Below, piece after piece: positions 12,061-22,824 of a stretch of DNA of 64,000 nt (positions within the stretch are counted from its first letter, which is position 1; each line of letters begins with the position of its first letter). The stretch covers positions 60,214,416 to 60,278,415 of the forward strand of contig CM064871.1 in the NCBI GenBank assembly GCA_032719365.1. Direction: 5' to 3'. The stretch comes from Prinsepia uniflora. Its lineage: Eukaryota > Streptophyta > Magnoliopsida > Rosales > Rosaceae. Below the pieces are notes generated by a model. The model did not search any database, had not been told where the DNA came from, and worked only from the letters and a program-made list of their open reading frames with translations. Both the position numbers and the translations under genes were made by a program.

Positions 12061-12690
12061 TAATGGCTGGCTTCTCTTTTTGCACAAATCTTCTTTCTGA
12101 TCATTAAATGTCATAAATGCTTCCCTTATCTTCACTGACCAGTTTATGGACTTTCGTCCGAGGATCGCAAAATATCGACCTTCTTTCTGACCATCCAGTG
12201 TCATGAAAGTTGATATTATCAAGTACCGTCGGCTCACGAAAAGTCATCCCGACTACCGGCTCACGGACAATACTTGGCCACTGTTTCACAGAAAACCATC
12301 CCGACTATAAATCATACATAAGGTCATCTCGACTGCCAACTCAAGACTAGTTACTGAGGAACTCAAACCTCATTTTCGATGTCTCTCCGTCGTATTTGAG
12401 GGCTATGCTATCTCATGACATGATTTTCGACTGATATTCATTTCAGTTCATAATTCCTGAATTTTTTTGCTTGTTACAAGCTTGAAACACGAAGAGAATA
12501 GTTTACTCTGTTGTACTTGTAATTTTAGTTGTTATTCAATTCGAGTACTTTTATATTATTGTACTCGTACTTCCATTTCCATTTCAATACATAAACCAGC
12601 TTTTCTTAAGTAAGTAATTGGTACTCGGAATACACCATTCAAGCGTGGTTCCCGACTTGCCAAGTCGGGACACCATCTTCGTGCATCAGT
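12061..12690 (+). mobile_element. LTR-like or other repeat-derived stretch with a terminal hairpin
   Basis: Contains short imperfect repeats (TTCTTTCTGA at about 12088 and 12180; CATCCCGACTA or similar at about 12246, 12298 and 12326). A T/A-rich tract with TTGTACTTGTAATTTT and CCATTTCCATTTCAAT follows, which resembles the R/U5 part of plant LTRs. A perfect 9-bp hairpin (12650-12670, stem TCCCGACTT, loop GCC) lies at the right end. No partner LTR or TSD was found, so the class is uncertain. Confidence 0.3.
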
Positions 12691-15657
12691 CTGAATACTT
12701 TGATTTTGACTTGAGAGAACTTGGGACCACTAGCCACTTTATCAGCCGAAATAACGTTTCCAATTTGAATATCGTGGCAAAATAAAATTTACGAACTTCG
12801 GCAACATTGAAAAAAGAATGTTTTAAATCTTTGAAAAAGACACAGAAAAAAAAACAGCACATGAGATTTTTTGTCCACCTACCTCACAGTCGCATTAATT
12901 GGAAGGAAGGTTTTTGGTCCGAAAATGGAACCCATCCACACTGTCTAGTAGCAGTTTCTCTATTAGTTGCACGCTTGCATCTTAGTTGAGAAGACATATT
13001 TGCTTCCTAGTCTGCCCATCTAGAGATCAACCATAGCTTGAGGCCCATCACACTCAACTCATCCAGCATCTCTCCACCTCACCATTCACAACAAAGAGAT
13101 CGCCATGAGTGGTTCACCTCCCTTGTTCCGCAGACAAGGTTTCACGCGAAGGTCCAACTAGGGTGTATCGGAATATTAGACTCATAATATGAGAATAAAT
13201 ATTTTAGATAGGAACATAGCCAAATTATGTTCACTTTGAGTCTTTAACAGTGGTGGTGGAAGCCAACAAAAAAGCATATAATTACATTATTGACAATGGC
13301 CGTGGGGTGGCCGTGGGGACGCTCTGGGAAGCGTGATTTATTTTACTTCCATGGTTAATGGCACGTTTGAAGAAGAAGTGATGAAGTTAATATTTATAAA
13401 AGGAGAAGAGGAGATTATAATATTACATGAATCCAATCCAATTGAATATATTGGGTGCAGTGGAAGACAAGAAAATTGTTGGAAAGCAACGGGAATAAGA
13501 AAGTAGGAGGCCAAGTTGGATTGTGAAACAACAAATGGTGGAACCGTAGGCCAATTTATTATGCTGATTTTCCATAAATTGACAAGATTAGTGTGCTTGC
13601 ACGACAAATTTAGTGGTTAAGATTGAATAAAATAATCATGATTTTTTAATGAAGCACAAAATATATTAATTGATGATTAGATAATATAAGAGTTAGGTGC
13701 TTAACCTAATCTCATTAAAACTTTATTAGAAATTTTAATTTAACAAAAAAAAAATACCACACACCATTAATACAAGCACATGAACAAAACATAGAAAAAT
13801 TAAGGGTATGCAATGAAGAAAAGCTGAAGAAAGAAGGAATTGCCAGGGACTTCAGTGACCAACAGTCTCCGTGGGAGCTGCGGTCAGAAGCGAGGAAACC
13901 AACAATAAAAAAAGCCTAAGCTGCACCAAAACCCATAAACAACTCACTATATAGATCACATCCAAATCTTGTAGCAGGAGATCAGAGAGAATGTCAAAGG
14001 GGTTCTTCAGGTAACCATAGTGCCTATATGAAGTGCAAAATGAACCAAATGGTGGGCGGTGATATTAGCCTGACGGAGAGCATAAGTAAAATAGCTACTA
14101 GTGATCGTAGTAACATTAAAAATTTTCCGAATAATTTCCAAAAGTATCATTAGCGGGATAATTTTAGACTATTAACACGAAACATCAACACAATCTAGAG
14201 GAAATCACGACAAACAGTAGAGTAAACTTATTGAATAGTCAATATCACATCGTTAATGATTTAGTGATATATCTATTTACTTCATTTCACACAGATCTCA
14301 ACTTTAATATTTTTTCTCAATATCCTTTTGCCAAAAAATACAAAACTAGAGACCAAATAAAAACCAAAGAAACTACCTTTTATTAAGCCCTACATGGCTA
14401 CATGACATGTGCCATTACCTCAGTGTAGCAGTATTGGTGCCAACTAACCTATTATTGACTAGCAGAAGATAAGAGAACTAGTTGGTGTTTGTCTATCAAA
14501 AGTTAATTAGTATAGCTAAATTAGCTAACCGCTCACATAGCTATGTTACTCAAATGTTTTATTTACTTTACACTTTTTACCCAAGATATTCCTTAAATAT
14601 TGACTTTAATCTTAAAATGAAATTCAAACTTAATTTTGTATAAAGATTCTTCTCGAAACATCATTTTCGTTTCAAGTTGATCATTTTGTATTATATCTAC
14701 TGACTTATCGTTAAATTAAAGGATGCAATGGTTCATGTTGGAGATACGATAAATATCAATTCTCCTAATCCCAAATCCTACTAAGAACCAGGAATTGTTC
14801 AGCAAAATCAATACCATTGGAAATTCTTACTCTTCAAGGTACCATCTTTTATCGTTTCAATTACTACAACACACATTGGATTTTTTTTTGTCTTTAATCA
14901 ATTGCATTAAAATCACGGGGTTGTGCTTAATAACCAATAGGACATGGATATTCAAATTCCAACTTTCTTTCAAAGTAATTATGTTAAATTAAAAATGAAT
15001 TATAGTGTTATTTTTAGTAAATTTTACTTATTTATTTCATGTCGATTATTTATACGGATAAGATAATTTTTATAAATGATTTAGATTTGTGAAGATCAAA
15101 GTGCAATTTTATATCAACATTTTCTTTACTTAAAAGCTTTAGTATATATTACATTGTACTTATCGCATAGTTAAGAAGAAAGTTGCATTTCTTCAGAACT
15201 GAATGGAAGGATTGAAAATGGCTTCTGATGCTGCCAAATCTAAATTTGGACTCGCAGTCAATAAATAGCATCTTCTCAAATAGGTAATATCGGTGGAGAG
15301 GAGCAAAGGCCAAAGAGGACATAGTCGTGACATTAGTACATTACACAACTACCCTCCACGAATTACCCAATGGGCGTCTTTCGAGGCTGAGAGAGGAGGT
15401 CTTGAGGGCAACGATCCCCTCTTCCTTGTAGAAAGTCAAAGGTTAAAAGTTTAGGAACAGAGTGATCGAAATATCTAACGCATCGAATCGAATTCAATGT
15501 TGAAATTGGGTTGATAGGGACCAGCACCAGCAGACAAAAAAACAAAAGGGGACAAAATTGTTCATATATCATGGCTGAAAGGCAGGAGGCAGAGTAAGTG
15601 CTCAATTTCATTCGAGTTGCAAGGGAATAAGAAACTCAGAGGGAGAAGGCAGTTAAA
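12691..15657. other. Long intergenic spacer with one possible LINE scrap
   Basis: Mostly featureless and AT-rich. On the minus strand around 13990-14110 the reading ALRQANITAHHLVHFAL resembles the extreme C terminus of LINE RNase H domains (RQAN..AH), so a small dead LINE piece is likely there. The last few hundred bases (about 15250-15657) are the promoter and 5' leader of the pantothenate kinase gene. No TATA box was assigned. Confidence 0.4.
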
Positions 15658-18600
15658 ATGGATTTTGGGAATGATGAAATTCAAAAAGAATCGGGGCCCA
15701 TCAAATCGGAAGCTCAAATTTCCCACCTTGCTTTGGATATTGGGGGTAATTCACTGTAAATGGTGATGCAGCATGATCATAATAAATCCCATGGCCTCTG
15801 CTGGTTTTTTATTTCTTGGATTCTTGATTTATTGAGTTGTGTTTTGTTTGTCGCCAGGCTCTCTGATCAAATTGGTGTATTTTTCCACAAATAGAGAGGA
15901 GACCAGATCAGTTTCTACTGGCAATAAAAGCCGTCCTGTTCTTGAAGGGAAGCTTCATTTTGCAAAGTTTGAAACTTCCAAGATAAATGATTGCATTGAC
16001 TTCATTCGATCCAAGCAACTTGGCCGTAGTGGTATGTTTGTGCTTACTGCTTTCCTGATTTAGATCGTTATTCATTTTTCGTTTTCATCAACTTGGAAGT
16101 GTGTATTTAAGCTTGTTTGTTCAAATAAGGTGACGATGTTGAAACTTGAAACCTTGGATTGAAACTAGCATTTTTTTTTAATTTGTACGTGAGCTTCTTG
16201 AGAAGCGTTAGCCATCCTGCCCTTCTCATTTACTTAACTGCAACTGTATCTTCTTGTAATAGAAGTTGGAGCACTGTCTCTTCAGCAAAAGAAACCTGAA
16301 TTTTGATTATGTAAATGGTTTAGTCTTAAAAGTTTCGACTTCCAAACAGTAAATATGAAAGGATATATATGATCTCTGAAAATGGTTTCAACACAACTTC
16401 TTTATGCTGTGTTTTATTGTAGTTTGTCTGTCATATCTGCTGGTTGTGGGTCATTTGCTTATGGTTTACGTGATTTCAGGCTGCCAACAACACTGGGGTC
16501 CTGCCAGCGGGAAATGCGTTATTAAGGTAAAAGCAACTGTTTAGCTTGGCCATACTATGTGGTGGCATGTGTTTGTGAAGTATGCAAATGTATTAACCAG
16601 TGACAATGATGAAAAGGCCACGGGTGGTGGGGCATACAAGTACGCAGATCTCTTTAAAGAAAAGCTTGGGATTTGTCTTGACAAGGAAGATGAAATGGAC
16701 TGTCTTGTGGCTGGATCGAATTTTCTGCTTAAGGTGAGATCCCAATACCAGATACATAGCTTGGTATGTGCTAGTGGTGCTTGTCTGAAGTCTTTTCATG
16801 TGTTGCATTGAATGTGTCTGTTGGGATGTGTACTAGCGTGCATAAGATGAGAGAACATACCATCTCTCCTCTTTCAGAAGGAGAGAACAGTGGAGAGTCG
16901 TGAAATGTGAAACATGCAAAATTTAGTTTCTGTTTGTTGAGATATTTCTGATTCTGTAGGATTATAGACTACAGGATGAAGGAAAAAAAATGTCCATTTA
17001 TGCCATTACATTATGTTTTTTGTTTGTCTTGTTTTCTTTATGAGTTTCTTGCCTTACAAGATCATTGACATTTTGATTGTTATTTAAGTAGGCAGTTCAC
17101 ACCGAAGCATTCACATACTTGGATGGTCAGAAGGAATTTGTGCAGATTGACCATAACGATCTATACCCCTATCTGCTTGTTAACATTGGTTCTGGTGTCA
17201 GTATGATCAAGGTGTTGTGCTTGCACCAGATACTTTAGTGTCTCCACTAGTCTCATATATTTATCTTTTTAAAGGCTTGACATTCCCCAGTGTATGCATT
17301 CTGTTTATATAGGTAGATGGTCCTGGTAAGTTTGAGCGAGTGAGTGGAACCAATGTTGGTGGTGGCACCTTCTGGGGTCTGGGGAGGCTTTTGACAAAGT
17401 GCAAGAGGTATATACTTTGTTTTGCTTATTTGTAGAATTATCAATATTCTTGTTATCAAATTTCACCTAACCACCAAAGCTGTTATTTTGTCTCAGTTTT
17501 GACGAGTTGCTAGAGTTAAGTCATTCAGGAAATAATAGAGTAATAGACATGCTTGTTGGGGACATATATGGTGGAATGGACTATACAAAGGTATGCAACA
17601 TTCTGGTTCTGGTATTTCTGTATGTCAAGTTAAAAGGTATTCTGAATTTAAAAGATAATGATTCACTTCATCATACAGAAATAAAAGGGATTCTGAATTT
17701 AAAAGATAATGATTCACTTCATCTCATGTTTATTAACTCCAGTGTCAATTTTCTGCTGATTACAGATTGGTCTTTCATCAACAGCCATTGCTTCTAGCTT
17801 TGGTAAGGCAATTTCTGATAATAAGGAGCTGCAAGATTACAAACCTGAAGATATTTCTCGGTCTCTCTTAAGAATGATTTCCAATAATATTGGACAGGTA
17901 AGCTACTTGAAAAAAATTTCTCTTGCAATGAATCAATTTTTTTTTTTTCATTCTGCTTGTGCACTTATTGTTAATTATGATTGTACTCAACATGCCTATC
18001 ATATTTTTTCATTTTGTATTCTCTCCAGATCTCATATTTGAATGCACTAAGATTTGGGCTCAAGCGGATATTTTTTGCTGGGTTTTTCATTCGGGGTCAT
18101 GCTTACACCATGGACACGATCGCTGTAGGTGTCCATTTCTGGTAAACACGACAACTTTTTATTATCCTTTTTTATGTTTCAGAATCGAACCATTGAGGTG
18201 TGTAATTATGAATAATTAGATAGAAAATTCAAAGTTGATTTCATTGCCACAGAACTATTTTCTTACTGATGTCCCAAAACTGGTTCCTTTTTGGGTTGTG
18301 GTCAGTTTCACCCTTCCCATTCTGGCCTTAGAATCAAATCCCAGGAAGTCCATCAGTCTCTGTTGGATGTGGCTTTTTTCTTTTCCTTCCATCTTTCCAT
18401 GAGGTTATGAGTTTAAATATGATCCGTTTGGTCCTTGGCAGGTCTAAAGGTGATGCAAAAGCAATGTTCCTAAAACATGAAGGATTCCTTGGAGCATTGG
18501 GTTCATTCATGGGCTATGAAAAGGACGGCTTCGATAACTTGAAGGTCCATCCATTGGTGCAAAAAGCGCCAGTTGATACGTCCCACAGAGATAAGATGAA

Positions 18601-18670
18601 GATCAATGATTCGCCAAACGGAGAATTGAACGAGAACCAAAGTATAGACTGTAGTATCTACCTGTCATAG
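15658..18670 (+). CDS. PANK1: Pantothenate kinase, eukaryotic type II (EC 2.7.1.33)
   Basis: Phosphorylates pantothenate (vitamin B5) with ATP, the first step of coenzyme A synthesis, normally rate-limiting and inhibited by acyl-CoA. Ten exons: 15658-15745, 15858-16031, 16480-16526, 16617-16733, 17092-17211, 17313-17407, 17497-17590, 17766-17897, 18029-18141 and 18442-18670, all GT-AG with phases closing to 402 aa. Motifs of the type II fold are HLALDIGGSLIKLVYFS (N-terminal phosphate loop), ATGGGAYKYADLF, LLVNIGSGVSMIKVDGPG, RVSGTNVGGGTFWGLGRLLT, and FAGFFIRGHAYTMDTIAVGV near the C terminus. There is no C-terminal DUF89 phosphatase-like domain, so this is the short PANK1-type plant enzyme. 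Intron 7 contains a small tandem duplication. The stop lies 493 bp from the convergent DUF220 gene. Confidence 0.95.
17631..17723. repeat. Tandem duplication inside PANK intron 7
   Basis: Two 42-bp copies (17631-17672 and 17682-17723, period 51) differ at one base and share TTCTGAATTTAAAAGATAAT. The repeat is entirely intronic and does not disturb splicing signals. Confidence 0.9.
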
Positions 18671-19163
18671 AACTTTTCATTGCCTTACCATTCCGGTGCT
18701 TTGGTATGAGAATCTTGAGGCAATTCTTGGTTGCCTGTATGCTCTCTGAAGCTCAAAGGCTTCAAACTTGCATGGCAAATGTAATATAGTCCATAAGATA
18801 CTAGGAGACATGTATTCAAAACTAAGAGAAAAGATTCATATGGAGAAAGAGAGAACTCATACTGTGCACAATGTAACCTCACTTGATTTTTGAACATCCA
18901 TTTAGATTTTCCAGTTTGTATTTTGTCAAACTATTGCAACTTCAATAAATGAATTCTCAACTGTTATAACTTCAACTGATTATTCAATGTGTGAAGAAAT
19001 TTATAATATCAAAGTCATTGGATACAAATACAACAGGGTTTTTGACAAACAGTAAAATATACAACATACATAAGAACTGAATCCGTGATCTCATCCTCCA
19101 GCCTCATCTAAAGGCAGAGGAGTTGCCCCCAGATCCGACGCCTAAGGTCATCTACAAGGTGGA
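18671..19163. other. Convergent spacer between PANK and the DUF220 gene
   Basis: Should contain both 3' UTRs. AATAAA occurs near 18944 on the plus strand. No other feature seen. Confidence 0.5.
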
Positions 19164-21044
19164 TCATTTGACGGTCAGTAGCCTCCGATGAAATTGCCTT
19201 GCATTTCTCCGACGCAAGGCCCATCTTTCTTTGATGTTAGATACAGTATGAACCTGACCAAATATTTCCTGATCCTCAGATATTTCAAGCTCCTTGTTAT
19301 TCTCCGGGTTTAATTCTCCTCGTACTCTAGCAGCTTCAGCAAGAAGGTCATTAATCAGCATCTCAGTGGTCTTGCTGGTGATACCCCGTAGATACCAAGA
19401 AATGGGTGGAGGCGGAACTATGGCTGGCTGGATCAGTTGCTCCAAGGTCACCTTAGACCCAATCCTTCCTTTGCCTCCACTGCATGAATTATACTCCGTC
19501 CATGTCTTGGGTTTGAATGGAAAACAGGTCTTTTCATCTACAAAAAGCGGTTCCACTCTCCAGCAGCCTTCAAATCTCTTCATAAACCCTGTTTTGACTT
19601 GCTTGAACTTCATCTGGTAAATGGCATACATAAAATTTAGAGAACTGATTTTCCCATGACATTGCACAGATCACCTATCCTAACCCAGTTGTGTCCTAAA
19701 AAGATAAGAGATATAACTTTGATACACTGAAGGGGAAAATTTTGGTTGACGCTTCAAATAATAAAATGCATATAGCAACAACAGCTTAAGTTCAGACAAA
19801 CTGTTTCTGCCACGGGAGCCAAAGCAGATGTTGAGGCTATGATAAGCACATGAATGATAGAAGAGGGAGCAGGTGGAACAGCAACAAAGAACAAGAAGAT
19901 CAAGCCCTTACTGAGTGGTCTTCTCTGTTTTGATCAACTAAAACATTAACTGCAATGGTCCCTGACCACCAAAGAAATCTCCATAAAGCAGCTTGCTCCA
20001 GTTCAACCACCTGTCTATCACCTTCATCAACCAAAACTTTTCTTGATATCACTTCCTGGTACAATTAATGAACTTGTCAAATCGACAAAAAAAATACCAT
20101 ATGAAATAATATGTAATCGTGAGATACTGGGGAAGGAAAACTAGAAAAAGAAGAAACACCAAAAAAACAAAAATAAAAATAAAATAAAATCACCTTTCCA
20201 GTTACCTAAGCTGTTGCTAGTTGAAAGTTGAATCTGAAATGAATGTGCATATAATAGTATTACTTGCCTTGATATTCTTGAAAACCCTCTTATTGTCAGG
20301 GTCAGTTACAATATTATATACTGCATCTGGGGGCAACCCAACATTGACATTTACACTCAGGTTGCAAAGAGAACCTTTTGGTACACTGACCTGCAAGGAG
20401 TAAAATGTATCATGTGACTTCAGGCTAGAATACGTAATAAAATTATATAGATATATACAATCACCAAAGAATTCTTTCTTCAGGTCTTAAATTTCTCTTT
20501 TAATCAGCATATCCTGTACAAAGGTCTCCATGTTGCAACCACTAAGATTATTCATGTCAGAACTGGCCAGATATTAAATTCTTCTTGCCATTTGGCATAG
20601 AATAAGTTTACAATGGGACACATCCAATTTAGTACCAGAAAAAAGGAAACTAAGTCGGTACAGGGAAGCACACTTCTCACCTTTATTTCTGGTGGTTGAT
20701 CATCCCATGACGAATTTTCTCTCCATGCTTGCAACTGCTTCTCTAGGTCAACCTTCAAAGATGTAGCCTTTTGGGGGACATAGCTTGCTATTTTCGCTCC
20801 ATCATCTTTTGCTAGTCTCTTGAGCTGTGACTGTTACACAAATCAGGTGTTAAATCTCTACGAAATCAAGAGCCATAAGCAACCACAACCTTTTATTGGA
20901 ATGACCGACCTTAAGACAATTCTGAAGCTTCTGCGGAACCTGCAATAATGCTTTAGAAAACATTACATCAAATTCCTTGATGTGTCCGTTTCTCTCATTT
21001 TTCCCAATGCTTTTGCTCGTCGTGGTCTCTTCTGTCTCACCCAT
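19164..21044 (-). CDS. DUF220 family protein with a START-like (SRPBCC) fold, function unknown
   Basis: Five coding exons: 20910-21044, 20681-20830, 20268-20390, 19912-20055 and 19164-19613, all phase 0, giving 333 aa from the ATG at 21044. Domain core: VSVPKGSLCNLSVNVNVGLP, PDAVYNIVTDPDNKRVFKNI, then WRFLWWSGTIAVNVLVDQN and the long last exon with KTGFMKRFEGCWRVEPLF, LEQLIQPAIVPPPPISWYLRG and NDLLAEAARVRGEL. The DPxNKRVFKNI and PPPPISWYLRG blocks are what I associate with the plant DUF220 group, which resembles polyketide-cyclase/START lipid-binding folds; ligand and role are unknown. No signal peptide is evident. Intron 3 has a GC donor (AAG|GCAAGT). A leader intron probably exists (acceptor at about 21056, donor ACC|GTAAGTG at about 21619). 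The family name is moderately sure; the gene model is strong. Confidence 0.85.
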
Positions 21045-21055
21045 TAAAACTGGAA

Positions 21056-21619
21056 CTGTTTGGAAGTTTAAGCTCAATGACCATTTTCATAAATTTCGAT
21101 TGTTATTTAATGTTCCCATTGGTAATTAAACGTTGCCTTGATTATGCTAGCTTATGGTTGGCTACTGTCAAACAAAAACCAGAAGTTGGAAAAGACAGGC
21201 TAGATTGTTAAACTTATTATTCCATTTTTGGTCCTCTCCAATTATATATTAGCACTTCAAGCCTCACGCCAACAATCAATCAAACACAAACAATATTCAG
21301 ACACCATGCTATATCCCAAACTAGTTTGCTATGCCCAGACACAGTAGATACAAATTTGTGATTAAACAGAATTTGATAAAAACAACTTGCAATCTGCATT
21401 ACCCATTAACATTTGCAGCAAATTCCAGACCTTTAGCAAGCCAAAATCAAGAACAGGCATGACCCATCTCAAATTTAAAGAGATAAACATAAACTACAGA
21501 AAGAAACCCTCATAGCTCTGGAAATGAAAAGAACCCAGAAATGAAAGCTCAAGAAGAAACAAAATTTGCCCACAGTTTATATATTTATACAGGGGAATTA
21601 GAAATAAGGATTCACTTAC
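21056..21619 (-). other. Probable 5' UTR intron of the DUF220 gene
   Basis: On the minus strand a good donor, ACC|GTAAGTG, lies at 21619 and an acceptor, CCAAACAG, ends at 21056, just 11 bp before the chosen ATG. No coding frame continues through it. Transcript data would be needed to prove it. Confidence 0.45.
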
Positions 21620-21639
21620 GGTTACAGAGCAAATCTGAT

Positions 21640-22300
21640 CAGGAGAATATTCATCCCACTCTCCACTTTATGAAGCTGATCAGAATCTGCTGGTTTTAAT
21701 TATCTGTTATTTCTGATTACTTTTCTTTTTTGTTAAATTTTCTGAATACTTTTCTAAATATGTACAGGTTTTGAAGAAAGTGTAGCACGTGATGCACATG
21801 TAATATGCGGGGACGCAGACACTACTGAAATTCATCACTCCTGTAATGGTGGAGATGGTAAACGGCCCAAAACTTTGGCTATGGACCCTATGACTGAGCT
21901 AAGGCCCATGAACTAAGCTTGATAGCGCAAATCTCCATGAACAAAAACAAACTTAAGTCAGTTTCCTTTTAAGATAGTTTGGTTTAGATTCGAACAAAAA
22001 CAAACTATAAAACTCAAATTAGTGTACAATTCAAGAAAATCTGATGAAGAGAATATTCATCCCAGTCTCGAGTTTTTGAATGCAAGAATATGTCCTTTTT
22101 AATTCTCTCTTCATTGCTGAATGCTTTATAAATTAATAGGGAATTTGGAGAAATAGAAACATGTGATGCACAGTATAATAGACGGAAGACGCAGCCATCA
22201 CTGAAATTCACGAGTCCTGTAAATAGAAGAGGTGCCAAAAGGCCCATCTCTGAGCTGTGGACCCATTGACTAAAGCTAAGGCCATGAGAGCCTATGCTTC
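21640..22300. repeat. Diverged tandem duplication of the DUF220 promoter/leader region
   Basis: About 21640-21920 and about 22035-22295 are recognisably the same sequence. Both contain AGAATATTCATCCCA(G/C)TCT, GTGATGCAC, GACGCAG, ACTGAAATTCA, TCCTGTAA and the GGCCCA/ATGGACCC-like end. The outer copy has no gene attached, so only a promoter segment, or the start of a lost tandem gene, was copied. Confidence 0.65.
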
Positions 22301-22824
22301 ATGCCTTCATAGCCCCCCATAGTTGCCCTCTAGTTTGGTAGATGCCTTAAATCCTGAAAATCAAGTCCTTTTTTTCTGGAACCATCAAACGTGAATCCAC
22401 CAACTCTTTTAAGTTAACTGAACAGAAATTTACAAATGTAATAAATTAATCAAAGGACTAAAAGGACAATCGAGTTAAAAATTCAAAAATTAATTGGATT
22501 AAAATGACATTTGAGGTAAAAATTCAGGACCATTTGAATTTGAGGTATCAACTATTAATCCATTCATTGTTCACCGAAAAATTCTCATTCACTCATCAAC
22601 AAGAGAAAATAAGATAGATGAAAGACTCTGCCTTAGTATTCATAACACAACATCTCCATCTCTTGGATAACAATTTTACATCCCATAAGCTTAAGCCTCT
22701 GATCTGACGTAATCACCATAAAAAAAAACACAAACAACAAAAACCCTTGTATAAAAAAGTAGACAGCGTAGTTACAAAAAACCAGATGCAAACTGTGTAA
22801 ATCAGATGCTAATCCCTTGCTTTC

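Noticed and set aside
13338..13607. An 89-codon minus-strand frame in the spacer before PANK
   Set aside because: No recognisable domain, AT-rich, no splice context. It looks like chance.
16593..16808. Minus-strand frame across PANK exon 4
   Set aside because: Antisense shadow of a conserved exon encoding the ATGGGAYKYADLF motif.
19294..19620. Plus-strand frame across the last DUF220 exon
   Set aside because: It is the shadow of the well-supported minus-strand exon 19164-19613.
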